From contig OX336389.2 of the NCBI GenBank assembly GCA_946902985.2, positions 1,015,529,441-1,015,593,440 of the forward strand: a DNA stretch of 64,000 bases, given 5' to 3'. The stretch is from Meconema thalassinum. Taxonomy: Eukaryota > Arthropoda > Insecta > Orthoptera > Tettigoniidae. The first letter of the stretch is position 1; each line of letters starts with the position of its first letter. Shown here in pieces: positions 22,367 to 33,414 of the stretch. Below the pieces are notes generated by a model. The model worked only from the letters and a program-made list of their open reading frames with translations. It was not told the origin of the DNA and did not search any database. Made by a program: the position numbers and the translations under genes.

Positions 22367-23995
22367 GCTCCATAATCTTGGGGGATCTAAATGCACAGAT
22401 CGGAACAGTGAGGACGGGCTACAAAAGATAATAGGGCCACATGGCTTTGGTAAGAGGAATATAGAAGGGGAACACCTTCTTGATTTCTGTATGAGGAATA
22501 ATTTGGTGGTGAAAAACATTTGTTTCAAGAAAAGTCAGTCACAAGATCACAAGATACAGTTGGAATGGACAACATAAGTCCATAATAGATTATTTCATCA
22601 TAGACGAGGAAAGTAGCAGGCTTGTGACAGATGTCAGTGTAATACCTTGTGAGAGCCTCAATAGTGACCACCGATTATTAGTAGCAGAAATGAAAGACTT
22701 TCACATACCAAAGTTTCTGACCAGGAAGTTACCGAAGATTAAAGTGTGGGAGCTCCAACAAACAGAAAAGAAAGAAGAATATCAGCACACGGCAAGATAA
22801 GACGGCAATTGCCCCGAGATGAAGTGAAGTCAGGAGATGAAGAATGGGACAGACTAAGGAACATTATTGTAAACGAAGCAATTGAAGTATGTGGAAAAAC
22901 AAGCGTGAAAGTGAGGGAGAAGGAAACTTCGTGGTGGAATGAAAGGGTGAGAGCAACCATCAAGGAAAAGAAAGAATCTCGGAAAGCAAGGGATCGAGAG
23001 AAAATAACATTGGGAATCAGGAGGGATGAGGCAATGATTGAAGACCTTGAACGGACACACCGAGAGAAGAAACTGGAAGTCAAAAGGATAGTTCAAGAAG
23101 AGAAAGCCAAGAGGAGACATTTGCACAGAAATTGAGAGGATAGCAGAGGCAACATGAAACTGTTATACAGAGAAGTCAAAGGTGAAGGGAAGTACATAAG
23201 ATCAAAGCACTAGAAGATGACAACAGGAACCTTGTCAGGAAGGACAGTGACATCAGAGAGATCCTGAAGAAACATTTAGATTACCTGTTAAGTAGATCAG
23301 AGGAATGGCAGGAAAACATAGAACCAGATGTGGAAGCCTGTGTAGAGGAACTCCCCATCACCTGGACAGAAACAGTGACAGCATTGAAAGCCATGCCAAA
23401 GGGGAAATAACCAGGAATAGACGAAGTAAATGCTGACATGATCAAAGCAGTAGGCCCACAAGGTATCCAATGGTTGCACAGAGTGCTGAATGCAGTATGG
23501 AGGGATAACAAGATACCTCCCGACTGGAGCAAAGGTGTTATCATACCTCTATTCAAGAAAGGGAGTAGGCGGAAACCCTCCAATTACAGAGGGATTACTC
23601 TCCTTATCACACGGACTAAAAATTCTTGAAAAGATAATAGAGAAGAGGCTACGAACCATCATAGAGCATCAGCTAGAAGAGGATCAGTATGGCTTCAGAG
23701 CCAACAGATCAACTATAGACCTTATCTTCAGTGCCCGAATGCTAATAGAGAAGCACTGGGAGAGAGACAAGTACCTGTTCAAGGTCTTCCTTGACATCGA
23801 AAAGGCATTTGACAGTATCGCAAGAGAGAAGATTTGGCAATGCTTGAGTAAGAGGAAGGTGCCGGAAGGACTGGTAAGGAAAATCAAGATGCTGCATGAG
23901 AACTGTACCAGCTGTGTGCAACATGGACAGGGGCACTCATCATGGTTCCAGGCAAAGAGTGGAGACCAGCAGGGCAGTGCACTGTCCCCACTACT

Positions 23996-26372
23996 CATCA
24001 TCATCATCTTGCACAGTTTCCAGCCACTGGCCGGGTCTGTTTGGAACACAAGCCTCTCCAACGTCTTCTGTCTTCCCACCATCTCTCAGCCTCCACCCTT
24101 GTCCAGTCTTCTCCTCTCTTCTTCACGCTTTCTTCCACCCCCTTCAGCCACCTGTCTCTCGGTCTTCCCCTCGGTCTCTTTACTCCCCACTTCGTCTCAT
24201 GTACTCTCCTCGGTATCCTCTTCTCCTCCATTCGTTTTACATGTCCATACCATCTAAGTCTAGATTTCTCTATACCATCCTGTAATGGTTCCTCCTTCAT
24301 TAATTCTCTGGTCCTCTCATTTCTTATTCTGTCCATCTTTGTAGCTCCAATACTGCTTCTCAAGAACCTCATCTCACTGGCCTGTATTTTGCTCTTCTCC
24401 CTTCCTTTCATAACCCAGGTCTCCGAGGCATACGTCAGGATAGGGACATAGTACGTCCGATATATGATCTTTTTGCTGTTCTGAGGGACATCCTTGCTCC
24501 ATAACATGCTTCTCACACTCCTCTGAAATGCTTCTGCTTGCCTCCCCCGCTCATTTATTTCTCTATCGTTTCTTCCATTATCTTGTATCAGGCTTCCCAG
24601 ATACTTAAAACTCTCCACTTTCTTCAGCTGTTCCCCACCAATTGTTATTCCCGTTGTGGTTCTTTCCTTCTTCCTTGTTGTGATCACCATCTCACTCTTA
24701 TATATGCTAAATTTCATCCCATATCCTTGTATTATTCCTTCCCACACGTCCAACTGTTCCTGTACCTCCTCCTCCTTGTTTCCCCAAATCATCAAATCAT
24801 CTGCAAACACCATTGCTTTCATCTTTCCGTCCCCAATTACTTGTGCCACTCGGGTCATTATGTCATCCATCACCACAATGAAAAGTAACGGTGACAGTGC
24901 ACTTCCTTGTTTCAGGCCGTTTCTTTGTTCCAACCAGTCAGATCTCTCTCCTCCCACTTTCACACAGCTCACGCTTCCCTTGTACATCTCCTTTATCCTC
25001 TTTATAGTCCATTTCTCTACTCCTCTATCCTCCAGGGACTTCCATACTTTGTTTCTGCATACACTGTCATATGCTTTCTCAATGTCCAGGAAGGCCATCA
25101 GTAGATCTGTTCCATACTCATAGTGCTGTTCTTGTAACTGCCTTACAGCAAAAATCAAATCCACTGTGGACCTTCCTGCTCTGAAGCCATGTTGTTCTTC
25201 CCTCATCCCTCCTTCTATCCTTGTCCTAATTCTCTTTTCCAAAACTTTCTCGAACATCTTTGCACAATGACTCATCAGTGTTATTCCCCGATAGTTTCTG
25301 CAATCTGTTCTACTACCTTTCTTGAAGATCGGGACAATGATTCCTTTTTTCCAGTCCTCTGGGGTCTTCCTTTCCTTCCATGCTGTCCTCATCACTCGGT
25401 ACAGCCACTGTATCCCCACCTCTCCTGCTGCTCTCACCATCTCCACACTCAACTCATCCACACCCGGTGCCTTCCCTCCTTTCATCTTGTTCACTGCATC
25501 TTCCACTTCTTTCCATGTTAAGTCCTTTTCTGTTTGCAGTTCGTCTTCCTCTTCCCCGATTTCTTCCTCCTCACCATCTTTTCCATTTGGGTTCAGAAGT
25601 TCTTCAAAATATTCTTTCCACATTTTCTTCAGTTCTTCCCTATTTTCTATCTCTTGTCCCCTTTTGTTCACCATTCTAACATAATCCGTAGGATCCTTCC
25701 GCCTCTTATTTTTTACCATCCCATACAGGACCTTTTTTGTACCTTCACTATTCTCCTCCATCATCTTTGTCCACTCTTCCATCCACTTCCTTCTCTCCTC
25801 AGCCACCACTCTCTTCGCCTCCTTCTTTCTTTCCTGGTACTCTTCCCTTGTCTCTACCGTCCTATTTTGATACCACCTCCTAAAGGCTCTATTCTTTTCC
25901 CTTACTATATCTTTTGTCTTCTCATTCCACCATGGTGTTTCCTTCCACCTCTTCTTACTACTTGTCCTCCCACATACTGCTTCTGCTGCACCCACTAGTG
26001 TCTTCTTAAATCTAGCCCATTCCTCTTCCACCCCTCTTTCTTCATCTGTTGGAATTCCTTCCTTTACCATTTTGAGGTACTCGACCCTTCTATCCCCTTC
26101 TTTCAGTTTCCATATCCTTATACGTCTTTCCTGGTTCTCAGTCCCTTTCTTCTCCTTACTCCCTCTCAGGTTCATTACCAGTAATCGATGGTCGCTATCC
26201 AGGTTCTCCGATGGTATAACCTTGATGTCCGTGATGTTCTTATTTAGTTCTTTCTCATACAGTATATAGTCGACCACCGACTTCCTGGTCAAGTCATCAC
26301 TGTACCATGTGATTGTGTGGCTCTCTCTTTTCTTAAACCAGGAGTTCCCAACTAGCAGGCTGTTCCTCTGTT
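23996..26372 (-). mobile_element. LINE C (RTE-like), young 5'-truncated copy
   Basis: The insertion is bounded by ccactact at 23988-23995 and 26373-26380, and on the minus strand it ends in CATCATC-complement triplets (ATG tail). The reading frame is uninterrupted over the whole 2.37 kb. A second, shorter copy of the same family is at 58143-58646. It interrupts LINE B inside its RT just before the catalytic box, so it is the youngest LINE of this nest. Confidence 0.9.
24004..26372 (-). CDS. Open endonuclease(C-term)-reverse transcriptase frame of LINE C
   Basis: About 789 codons without a stop. Residues 1-75 are the end of the endonuclease domain (SWFKKRESHTITWYS, VDYILYEKE, DSDHRLLVMN). A basic linker follows. 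Residues 330-580 are RT: IVPIFKKGSRTDCRNYRGIT, EEQHGFRAGRSTVDLIF, MAFLDIEKAYDSV (catalytic Asp), GLKQGSALSPLLF and VFADDLMIWG (catalytic Asp pair). Residues 610-790 are the typical C-terminal region: FKYLGSLIQDNG, YYVPILTYASETW, LRWYGHVKRMEEKRIPR and RPRGRPRDRW. The start of ORF2 and most of the endonuclease are missing through 5' truncation, so it cannot make a complete protein and has no promoter of its own. The catalytic residues are intact, which marks a very recent insertion and suggests that a full-length source copy exists elsewhere. Confidence 0.9.
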
Positions 26373-28360
26373 CCACTACTATTCATCACAATTATGGATG
26401 ATATAACGAAGAGCATTAAGGAAACGTTGGGTGAACTCAGTGCAGTTGACTTGCTGATGATGTCATGATCTGGGGAGAAACCGAAGAAGAAGTCCAGACA
26501 AGGCTCAATGCATGGATAGCAAAGTTCCAGAAGTTTAACCTCAAGATCAGCGAGACTAAGACTGTCATAATGACAGTGAACAGAAATGCCTGTCCAACAA
26601 GCATCAAATTGGGTGACTACCAGTTGAAGAGTGTAGACAATTTCACATACCTGGGTAGTATAGTTTCCAAGGACAATCTAGCCCCAAAAGAATCACCAAC
26701 AGGGTGCAGAAGAGTTCCTTCTTCTACCAACAAGTGCGGCCCCTTCTCTGGGATGACAAGATCCAAAAAAGAAGCAAAATTAACTATGTTCAACACTTAC
26801 TTTGTACCAATCTTGATGCACCCCCACTAACCGAGACTCGTCAAAACTTCAAGCATCACAGATGAAATTCCTGAGGTCCACCATCCAGAGAACCAAAATG
26901 GATAAGTAAGGGGAGGAGTGGTAAGGAGGGAAGCTGGGATCAAGACATGTCTACTTGCCAGAGTCAGCTCATCACGACTTCAGTGGTTTGGACACGTGAT
27001 GAGAATGGAACCTACAAGGTCAGCCAGAATACAGCTAGAAAGAGAGGTCGATGGTAAACGAAGGGTGGGAAGACCAAGAACTCATTGGATGGACATGGTC
27101 AAGTTAGACATTGCAACCAAGGGAAGGACACTAGATGATGTCATGAAGAACAAGACGCACATGGACAGAGGAGAGTGGAAGAGGCTTGTCAACAGTACCT
27201 GGGAAACTGGAACCGTAAATGGATGATGATGATTATACTCAAGTAACTCCCAAAACGGTACCCCATATCAAGACCACAACACATCAAAAGAAAACCTAGA
27301 GGAAGAAGTACCTCCTATCCTACACAGCGAAGTGAGAGCAGCCATAAGAGAAACAAAAGATGCAAAATGTCTAAGAGAAGGTGGAATCTACAAAGAATTC
27401 CTGAAATGGGATGAGGAGACCTAATCCCAGTCATCACTACACTATTCAACACAATACTCGTTACAGAAGACATACCGATGGAGTGGAAACAAAGCATTAT
27501 CATACTCCTGCACAAAAAAGGAGCCAAGGATGACATAAATAACTACAGACCAATCAACCTAATTGTAAACCTCTACAAACTATTTATGAAGATTCTAACC
27601 ATGAGTATGACAAAGATACTGGACGAACAGCATCTGGTGGAACAAGCAGGGTTCAGAACGAGCTACAGTACATCAGACCACCTGCAAGCAATATATCAAC
27701 CCATTTAGAAAACTCAAGAATTTAATCTTGAGGTATCTATAGCATTTGTGGATTATGTAAATTATTTATTAACTTTGAGACTTTCCTTTGCTCCGCTTGG
27801 GCGAGCATTTGTAATTTACCTTGTCCACTTAGACAAACAGAGTAACTTTTCTCCTATTGAGAAACATTTATATATACAGGCAGTATCTTAATTATACCGA
27901 CAAAAATAAATCAGGGACGCTCTGAGTTTTATGTAAATGACAATGACGCAATCGGATTGGCGGAGAAAAATGTTCCCTTCGATAAAATGAGGTTACTTAT
28001 TTAACTCTGGGCGCGCGATTCAAATCGACGAACTCGCCGTATTTGCTGAGCCAGAGTGCAAGTCAATGGCCACCGCTGTGCTTCAGGCAAGGGAAGGTAG
28101 TGTGATAGAAGGAGACAAAGATATGCTGGTTGGAATGCGCAAGTTTCCTCGCTCGCCTCGCGCAGAATTGTCCTTGTCCCTTTGAGGCAATATCCAAATT
28201 TGTTTACTAAGCAGCCGTAATCGCACACACAGTAATAAAGACACACTTGTCAGTCATGAAATGTACCCAATAGTTTCTCTTCTCGTCTGTTCGTCTCAAT
28301 AAATTTCTTTATTATTTGACATACGCAAAGTTGCCGTTGTACAATCGTGCATTCATTTAC

Positions 28361-29545
28361 TCACAACATTGTAAATGGAATGAAATACTGAACGAAAGAA
28401 ACAATACATCCAATGGTTTGATTACAGTAATTGTTCAATATGCCCCCTCCAACTTCGATGCAAAGCTCGCAGCGGTGTATTACTGACCTTTGGACTCTGT
28501 TCAAGATGTGTGGTGTGTTACGAATGACCTGGAAAGCTGCCTGGATTCTTGTTATAATTTCATCTTGTCTTTCTACGGGGTACGCATACATTAAAGTCTT
28601 CACGTAAGCCCACAAGAAAAAGACCATGGGAGCTAAATCGGCCGAGCACGGAGACCATTTAACTGGCCCACCACGGCCTACCCATCTACCTGGATAATGA
28701 GCATTTAAGTGCCATGTGACATGGCGAGCAAAATACGGTGGAGCACCATCATGACACAGCCATATTCGCTGCCAAATATCCAGGGGTACATCTTCCAATA
28801 AATCAGGCAGTGATTCTGCCAAGAAACGGTAGTATTCCTCACCATTCAGACGAGAATTAAATAGTCAGCAATTAAATAGTCACCAACAATGCCAGCCCAA
28901 ATATTAACACTCATCATCATCGGCTTTAACTCGAATCCGAGTATAAATCTTCTTAACACTAAACCTATGCTGAAATGAGTGAGCCACTGTTCCATGAGGG
29001 TTTTCATCCGCCCAAAAATGCCTATTTCTGGAGTTTGCCACGTCTTCTCTCGTAAATGTAGCTTCATCCGTGAAAAGGAGCGATGACAAGAAGTGTGGAA
29101 TATTTCCATAGCTTTTAAAGACCCACCTTGCAAATTTTGGGCATTGTGGGTAATCCAGAGGTGTTAGTTCTTGCACTGATTGATATTGATAAGGGTACAA
29201 TTGCTGGTCTTTCCAAACCCTCCACACCATCATATGAGAAGCTCCAACATTCCTCGCGACAGACCTCGTACTGGTTGAAGGATTATCATTTATTTCTTCT
29301 AATGCAGCCTCTTCAAACTCTGGGGTCTGTACCGACGACGTCCTGCCAGCGTCGTGCATCTGAGGCACAAAGCTCCCTCCTTCACGCAGTCGCCTGTCAA
29401 TTGATACGAAGATTGAATGAGGTTGGCGGGGATCAGGGTGCCGGACGCTATAAATCCGTGCGGCTTCTCTCCCGTTGCCATTTGCTGCGCCATAAGTTAG
29501 GTGCATATCAGCCATATCTTCATTAGTGTACCGAAACTGAGCCAT
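28361..29545 (-). pseudogene. Mariner-type DDE transposase, frameshifted
   Basis: A start at 29545 opens MAQFRYTNEDMADMHLTYG, an N-terminal helix-turn-helix of the kind annotated DUF4817 in arthropod Tc/mariner relatives (NGREAARIY, FVSIDRRLREGGSF). A second helix-turn-helix region follows (STRSVARNVGASHMMVWRVW). The catalytic domain begins with LLFTDEATFTRE (first Asp) and ends in the second frame with WLCHDGAPPYFARHV (second Asp) and WSPCSADLAPMVFFLW (third acidic position). The frame breaks near 28860-28910, with a short internal duplication (attaaatagtcagcaattaaatagtcacc). Otherwise the gene is well preserved at about 390 codons, so inactivation is recent. The C-terminus ends near 28361-28400 inside the left inverted-repeat half. 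Confidence 0.85.
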
Positions 29546-30081
29546 TCTCACCAATTTATGCCGCAAAAGTAGTAGCCAATGTGTGTAGAACAAACTGTAC
29601 ACTGCCCACCGGGGCCGAGTAGCAAATGCGTCAGTCGCACCAGCTTATCCCTGTCTCCGTCTATCATCCCTCCTCTTGCCTGAAGAATATCAGTGGCCAG
29701 CGGTTGCACTCTGGCTCAGCAAATACGGCGAGCTCGTCAATTTGAATGGCGCGACCGGAAGTAACAAAGTAACCTCATTTTCTCGAAGGGAAAAATTTTC
29801 TCTGCCAATCTGATTGCGGTGTCGTTTAATTAACACGCAGACCTTCTCTGATTTATTGTCGGTATACAGTACAACCTCGATGCATCGTTTTTCAAGGGGG
29901 AGGGGGAAAATGACGATGGATGCGGGAAAACGATAAATGCGGGTAACATAAAAAATTTGAGTAAAAAAAATAATAAAGTACGGTTACTGTATTTGGACAT
30001 ATTTCTTCATGTAAACTTCATAGAGACATCAAAATATTGCAACCACGATGTACGCAATATGACTTCATATGTGTCATTTTA

Positions 30082-30327
30082 TCACTTGCTCTTTTTAGTA
30101 AAAAAGTCATTAATTGTTTTTTGTTTCGCCGAAGCTTTGTGTTTCAGACGAAACAAAGCCTTCTCTACTTGCATAATGTTCTCTTCTTCACGATCACTGA
30201 TATCATGCGAGTACATGAAGGATTTCATCTTCGCTAAGGCGGCATGGGCTTTGGCGAAACTCGGGACGACTTGGGGCTTTAAAAGCACAAGCGTGACCTT
30301 GTCAGAAGAAAGTAATCTCGTCTTCAT
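30082..30327 (-). pseudogene. Probable pogo/Tigger transposase C-terminus with PIP-box-like motif
   Basis: An 81-codon frame encodes a Lys-rich helix (ALFRLKHKASAKQKT) and ends in KQKTINDFFTKKSK. QKTINDFF fits the PCNA-interacting box Q-x-x-(I/L/M)-x-x-F-F. A C-terminal PCNA-binding peptide is known for the Drosophila pogo transposase, so this is consistent with the TIR-based classification. The upstream DDE domain is absent. Part of this frame (LLSSDKVTLVLL) is written in the roughly 105-bp unit that is tandemly amplified at 33540-34490. Confidence 0.6.
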
Positions 30328-30467
30328 GTCGGCGGGCTATGAAGCGCAACGTGAGCGTCCATTATCGTCACTTAGCACATTCCGCGAGATTATAATCTGA
30401 CGTGACCTTGTCAGAAGAAAGGAGCCTGTCTCTCTGACTGCAGGCTATGACTCACGCCACGGTCCTA

Positions 30468-31106
30468 ATGTAGTTTTTCTTTCTTTTTTCAATCTTTCAG
30501 GAACATAAATTCGTCATAATACGCACACTATCGACACCGCGGCTCACGCAATTTGAACAGCATTCCACGCCATTCACCAATTATAAAATGGGCCAGTGTA
30601 TATCGAGAAAATACCATACCAGAGAAGAATTCACAGTTATGGACTATTCATTTTGCATAATGAATGGACACACCACAGTCCCAAACCAACAAGCCTTTAA
30701 TACAGAACTGTCTGAATCATTTTAATCATGTTTTAATATGTCCTCTATTTTTAAATTTACAGTGCACAATGTGTCTAACTAGGCTACTCAAGGCCACATC
30801 TATCAATGTTGTTTTTAGTATAATAACCTACATATGTTTTTAATACACCAATTATTTCCTATACATAGGCAAATAATATAGCATGTTTTTTCGATAGGGT
30901 TTTATGAGTTTTAGAATGCTAATATAATTGTTACTTTATCCATGATTATATCGATTTCTCTGAATGATGTCAAAGTGTTCAATTTAGAACACCAGGTGGA
31001 CTGAAGAAGGGACTATAAGCTCCCGAAACATGTATCCTAGTTTTTCATAAACCAAGTGTTTAATTGTATTGAAAAGGGAGGAAAATGAAAATAAACTTTA
31101 CTGAAT
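30468..31106 (+). mobile_element. Penelope-like element 3' region, copy 1
   Basis: The segment from taatgtagtttttctttctt to aataaactttactgaat is about 80 percent identical, by eye, to 46620-47260, the 3' part of the Penelope-like element in the I-group LINE. It includes the hammerhead-core-like phrase CTGAAGA...GAAAC at 31001-31029. Coding sequence is absent. Its insertion splits the 105-bp-type unit of the Tigger-like element. Confidence 0.65.
31001..31029 (+). ncRNA. Degenerate hammerhead-ribozyme-like core
   Basis: CTGAAGA, a short GGGA/TCCC stem and GAAAC occur in the order and spacing of a hammerhead core. The same core at 47155-47183 has a different loop (CTATAAGC against CCATATGT). 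Stems I and III are poorly formed in both, so activity is doubtful. Penelope-like elements are known to carry hammerhead motifs. Confidence 0.4.
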
Positions 31107-31744
31107 CGATTTGCATCAATACGGGCCAATATGGAGCGATATGCCGAATTCAATGAGCCGCTGTACAAAGCGCTGCTAGCTCCAGTTTGCCGACGTGGAA
31201 ACAGGCCCAACAGCTATTGGCGGAATCTTATGCAAGGGACACCCCGTGCCAGTCTATCATCAGCCACTTCCATGAAAACATAGCAACAGATACCCGTGCA
31301 TGATCTTACGCACGTGTTGTCCACAATGAGAAAATACAAGAATTATACGGTGATCTTGATGACAGTGAAATACACGGAATTACATAATAAACAAGTAATA
31401 ATAATATCAAGGAAACACATAAGCATGCAGCAAATAATGATACCGTACCTCGTACATTCTCACGTAACAGGTTGCCGCTATTCTATGACGCTTTAAATTC
31501 AAAAGAACGTTTGCATATATTTTTCTCATAAACGATCAATGCGGGAAAATTGTGGCCAAGGACTAGTGATTTTTGACGATCCATGCGAAAAACGATAGTT
31601 CGAGGAACGATAGATGCGGGGAAATTTAACATTAGTTTATATGGAAAATTTACGGGACTAAATAAATTGAACGATGCATACGGGAAAACGACAGTTCCGG
31701 GAACGATGCATCGAGGTTCTACTGTAATTAAGATACACCCTGTA

Positions 31745-33039
31745 CATATATCAGGTGGTGAGGTGTTAAAACACATTGGTCAGCACAACAGATCTTATCA
31801 TGGCATCTAACTACCATCAGTAACTCTAAATAAAGCTTGTGATTGATTGTAAAGGAAGTGACTGTATTTTACATGAGCTCGCAAGGATTCTCGCCTAACA
31901 GAAACAATTTACACTGGCTATATATTTTCTTTGGTATTGACGAGACATGTGACCCCTGAATGGAATAACTGGGTGTTGGCAACAGATGTACTCACGTAAT
32001 TGATGTTCTTGAAGATCGCCTATAACTTAGGGACAAGCCCGATAAGTTTGTCCTAAATACTTCACACGTGATCCACATTTCTGAATTTAGGCCTAATGCT
32101 CTGACGGTGTTTTTCATGAGATTAATTTCGTGCTGCTTCTAAGTTCAGATTGTTCTTGAGTAATATTACTACACGGTACTCAACAAAACTTAGTTATAAA
32201 CCATCTCACAGTATTTACACGTTTTACTAGATACACCCGCGGTAATTATACACATTGTACATAATCTCATTTTTAGCCTACACAAATGTATGTGCCGTAC
32301 TAATACTTCGCCCAACGAATATCATTACTGATTGATTCGGTACAAGCGACTACATATCAGCTATATTCTAGGCTAGTCCAGATGAATTTGTAACACATCC
32401 GTTTAGTTCAGAATCTCCAAATCAAGTGACGCCACACTTGTTAACCACAACCAGCATTCTCGAAGAGTACAGACATCTCTCGATCGATTTCAACACAAAT
32501 CGATCAATAGTACAACCTCAAACCCAGACAATTTACATGAAATAATCTCGAGCCCCTAATAAATACATGAAATTAGACTTGCAACTTGACCTCTGTCACT
32601 GACCTTGGCCAAGGGCAAAGCCTCACTATACAAAGAAATCTAAATTAGGACTGGAACTTCCGTCTTGCCACATATCCTGGTTACTGGCAGACACAATGCT
32701 TGGACATATGAAGAAATGTTCTTACAATAAAATAAAAGTCCCTAGACGGAATCCTTGCATTATGCACAATATATACTTAATAACTAAAACCCTGTAAGCT
32801 AAAATGATGGGGAATGAGGGATGGACATTAAAAAAATTATATGAAACACGATAGCCTAACTGACTTGTTCCCAAGTCTCAGAGTCGCGGGTTGGAGTGCA
32901 CTATTGTAACCTGGTACAGTTTCAATAATGCCCCCATGGGATTCACACATGTGAAGCTAGTGTGAATCATAAACACTCAGAAAAACACAAACAAAACACA
33001 AAGAAATAACCACAAGGAGTTATATTTTTAAATTAGTTT
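31745..33039. other. Intron sequence, nothing recognised
   Basis: AT-rich sequence between the mariner-type element and SINE-B copy 2. No open frame, RNA gene or repeat family seen elsewhere in the window was found. It may be old single-copy intron sequence. Confidence 0.6.
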
Positions 33040-33050
33040 AAGTATCATGT

Positions 33051-33385
33051 AGAGCCTCCGTGGCTCAGGCGGCAGCACGCCGGCCTCTCACCGCTGGACC
33101 CGTGGTTCAAATCCCGGTCACTCCATGTGAGATCTGTGCTGGACAGAACGGAGGCAGACAGGTTTTTCTCCGGGTACTCCGGTTTTCCCTGTCACAATTT
33201 CATTCCAGCAACACTCTCCACTATCATTTCATTTCATCTGTCATTCATTTAATCATTGCCCCAGAGGAGTGCGTCAGGCTTCGGCAGCCGGCACAGTTCA
33301 TATCCTCGCCGCTAGATTGGGGGCTTCATTCATTCCATTCCTGACCCGGTCGGAGACTGGAAGCAGGCTGTGGATTTTCATTTTC
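33051..33385 (+). mobile_element. tRNA-derived SINE-B copy 2
   Basis: Perfect 11-bp TSD aagtatcatgt (33040-33050 and 33386-33396). The head agcctccgtggctcaggcgg holds box A, and GGTTCAAATCC at about 33104-33114 is box B. The body has repeated ATTTCATTTCAT phrases and ends in GGATTTTCATTTTC. This is the only plus-strand copy of the four. Confidence 0.9.
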
Positions 33386-33414
33386 AAGTATCATGTGCCA
33401 GTTCTGTAGTAGTA

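Larger units (their letters stand above)
21080..27231 (+). mobile_element. LINE B (RTE-like), near full length, twice interrupted
   Basis: TSD attatactcragtaa at 21065-21079 and 27232-27246 (one mismatch). A 5' leader of about 550 bp contains a 24-base G run (21173-21196). The endonuclease starts at 21625 (IGTINIISLTGKCEELVDLM, then ILGLNETEWKGKGKK) and is cut by a SINE at 22062-22366. RT blocks follow at 23400-23995 (IPLFKKGSRRKPSNYRGI, EDQYGFRANRSTIDL, FLDIEKAFDS). RT is then cut by LINE C at 23996-26372 and resumes with FITIMDDI and ADDVMIWGE. The C-terminal tail is at 26918-27220 (LQWFGHVMRMEPTRS, RVGRPRTHW), ending in ATG repeats. A few stops and frameshifts make it inactive. Confidence 0.85.
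18990..27765 (+). mobile_element. LINE A (RTE-like), outermost element of the nest
   Basis: Two segments belong to one degraded LINE: 18990-21079 and 27232-27765. The first has a coiled-coil ORF1-like stretch (19380-19620, with RRVRRNNIVV), then an endonuclease (20060-20600: LKYDIIGLNEVRQD, then IFVIGDFNSKVGR with catalytic Asp/Asn, then GYGTRNERGERL). The second resumes with the start of RT (WKQSIIILLHKKGAKDDINNYRPIN). The split is explained by LINE B, inserted with a 15-bp TSD. LINE A stops in RT before the YxDD box, so its 3' part is lost. Confidence 0.75.
29867..31724 (-). mobile_element. Tigger/pogo-like DNA transposon remnant
   Basis: Terminal inverted repeats CAGTACAACCTCGATGCATC at 29867-29886 and the complement of CAGTAGAACCTCGATGCATC at 31705-31724, with a TA duplication (29865-29866 and 31725-31726). 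CAGTAGAACCTCG-type ends and TA targets are characteristic of the Tigger/pogo group. Internal GATGCGGGAAAACG-type motifs recur near both ends. It contains a transposase C-terminal fragment (30082-30327) and a Penelope-like 3' insertion (30468-31106). Confidence 0.85.
27877..31742 (-). mobile_element. Mariner-type DNA transposon with long TIRs, split by a Tigger-like element
   Basis: Left end TA-CAGG...GTATCTTAATTATACCGAC at 27875-27899; the right end is its complement at 29857-29866 plus 31725-31744. The right inverted repeat is interrupted by the Tigger-like element 29867-31724. Inverted repeats extend about 200 bp (27885-28095 against 29670-29866, sharing for example GAGGTTACTT and CGCCGTATTTGCTGAGCC). 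TA dinucleotides flank both ends. The transposase relic lies at 28361-29545. Confidence 0.85.

Noticed and set aside
24004..26000. Long Ser/Leu/Phe-rich plus-strand open frames that look like membrane proteins
   Set aside because: They are antisense shadows of the intact minus-strand LINE C frame; composition follows from the A/G-rich coding strand.
28361..29545. Functional mariner transposase gene
   Set aside because: The frame changes near 28900 and a short internal duplication is present, so no single reading frame spans all catalytic blocks.
27893..29866. Mariner ending at TATACCGAC on both sides, with a palindromic TA hot spot hit twice
   Set aside because: The outer CAGG...GTATCTTAAT segments are inverted copies of each other, so a longer TIR interrupted by the Tigger-like element explains everything with one TSD fewer.
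33051..33130. Functional tRNA gene
   Set aside because: Box A and box B are present, but four near-identical copies with TSDs and a 335-bp body show it is a SINE head; the cloverleaf is not kept.
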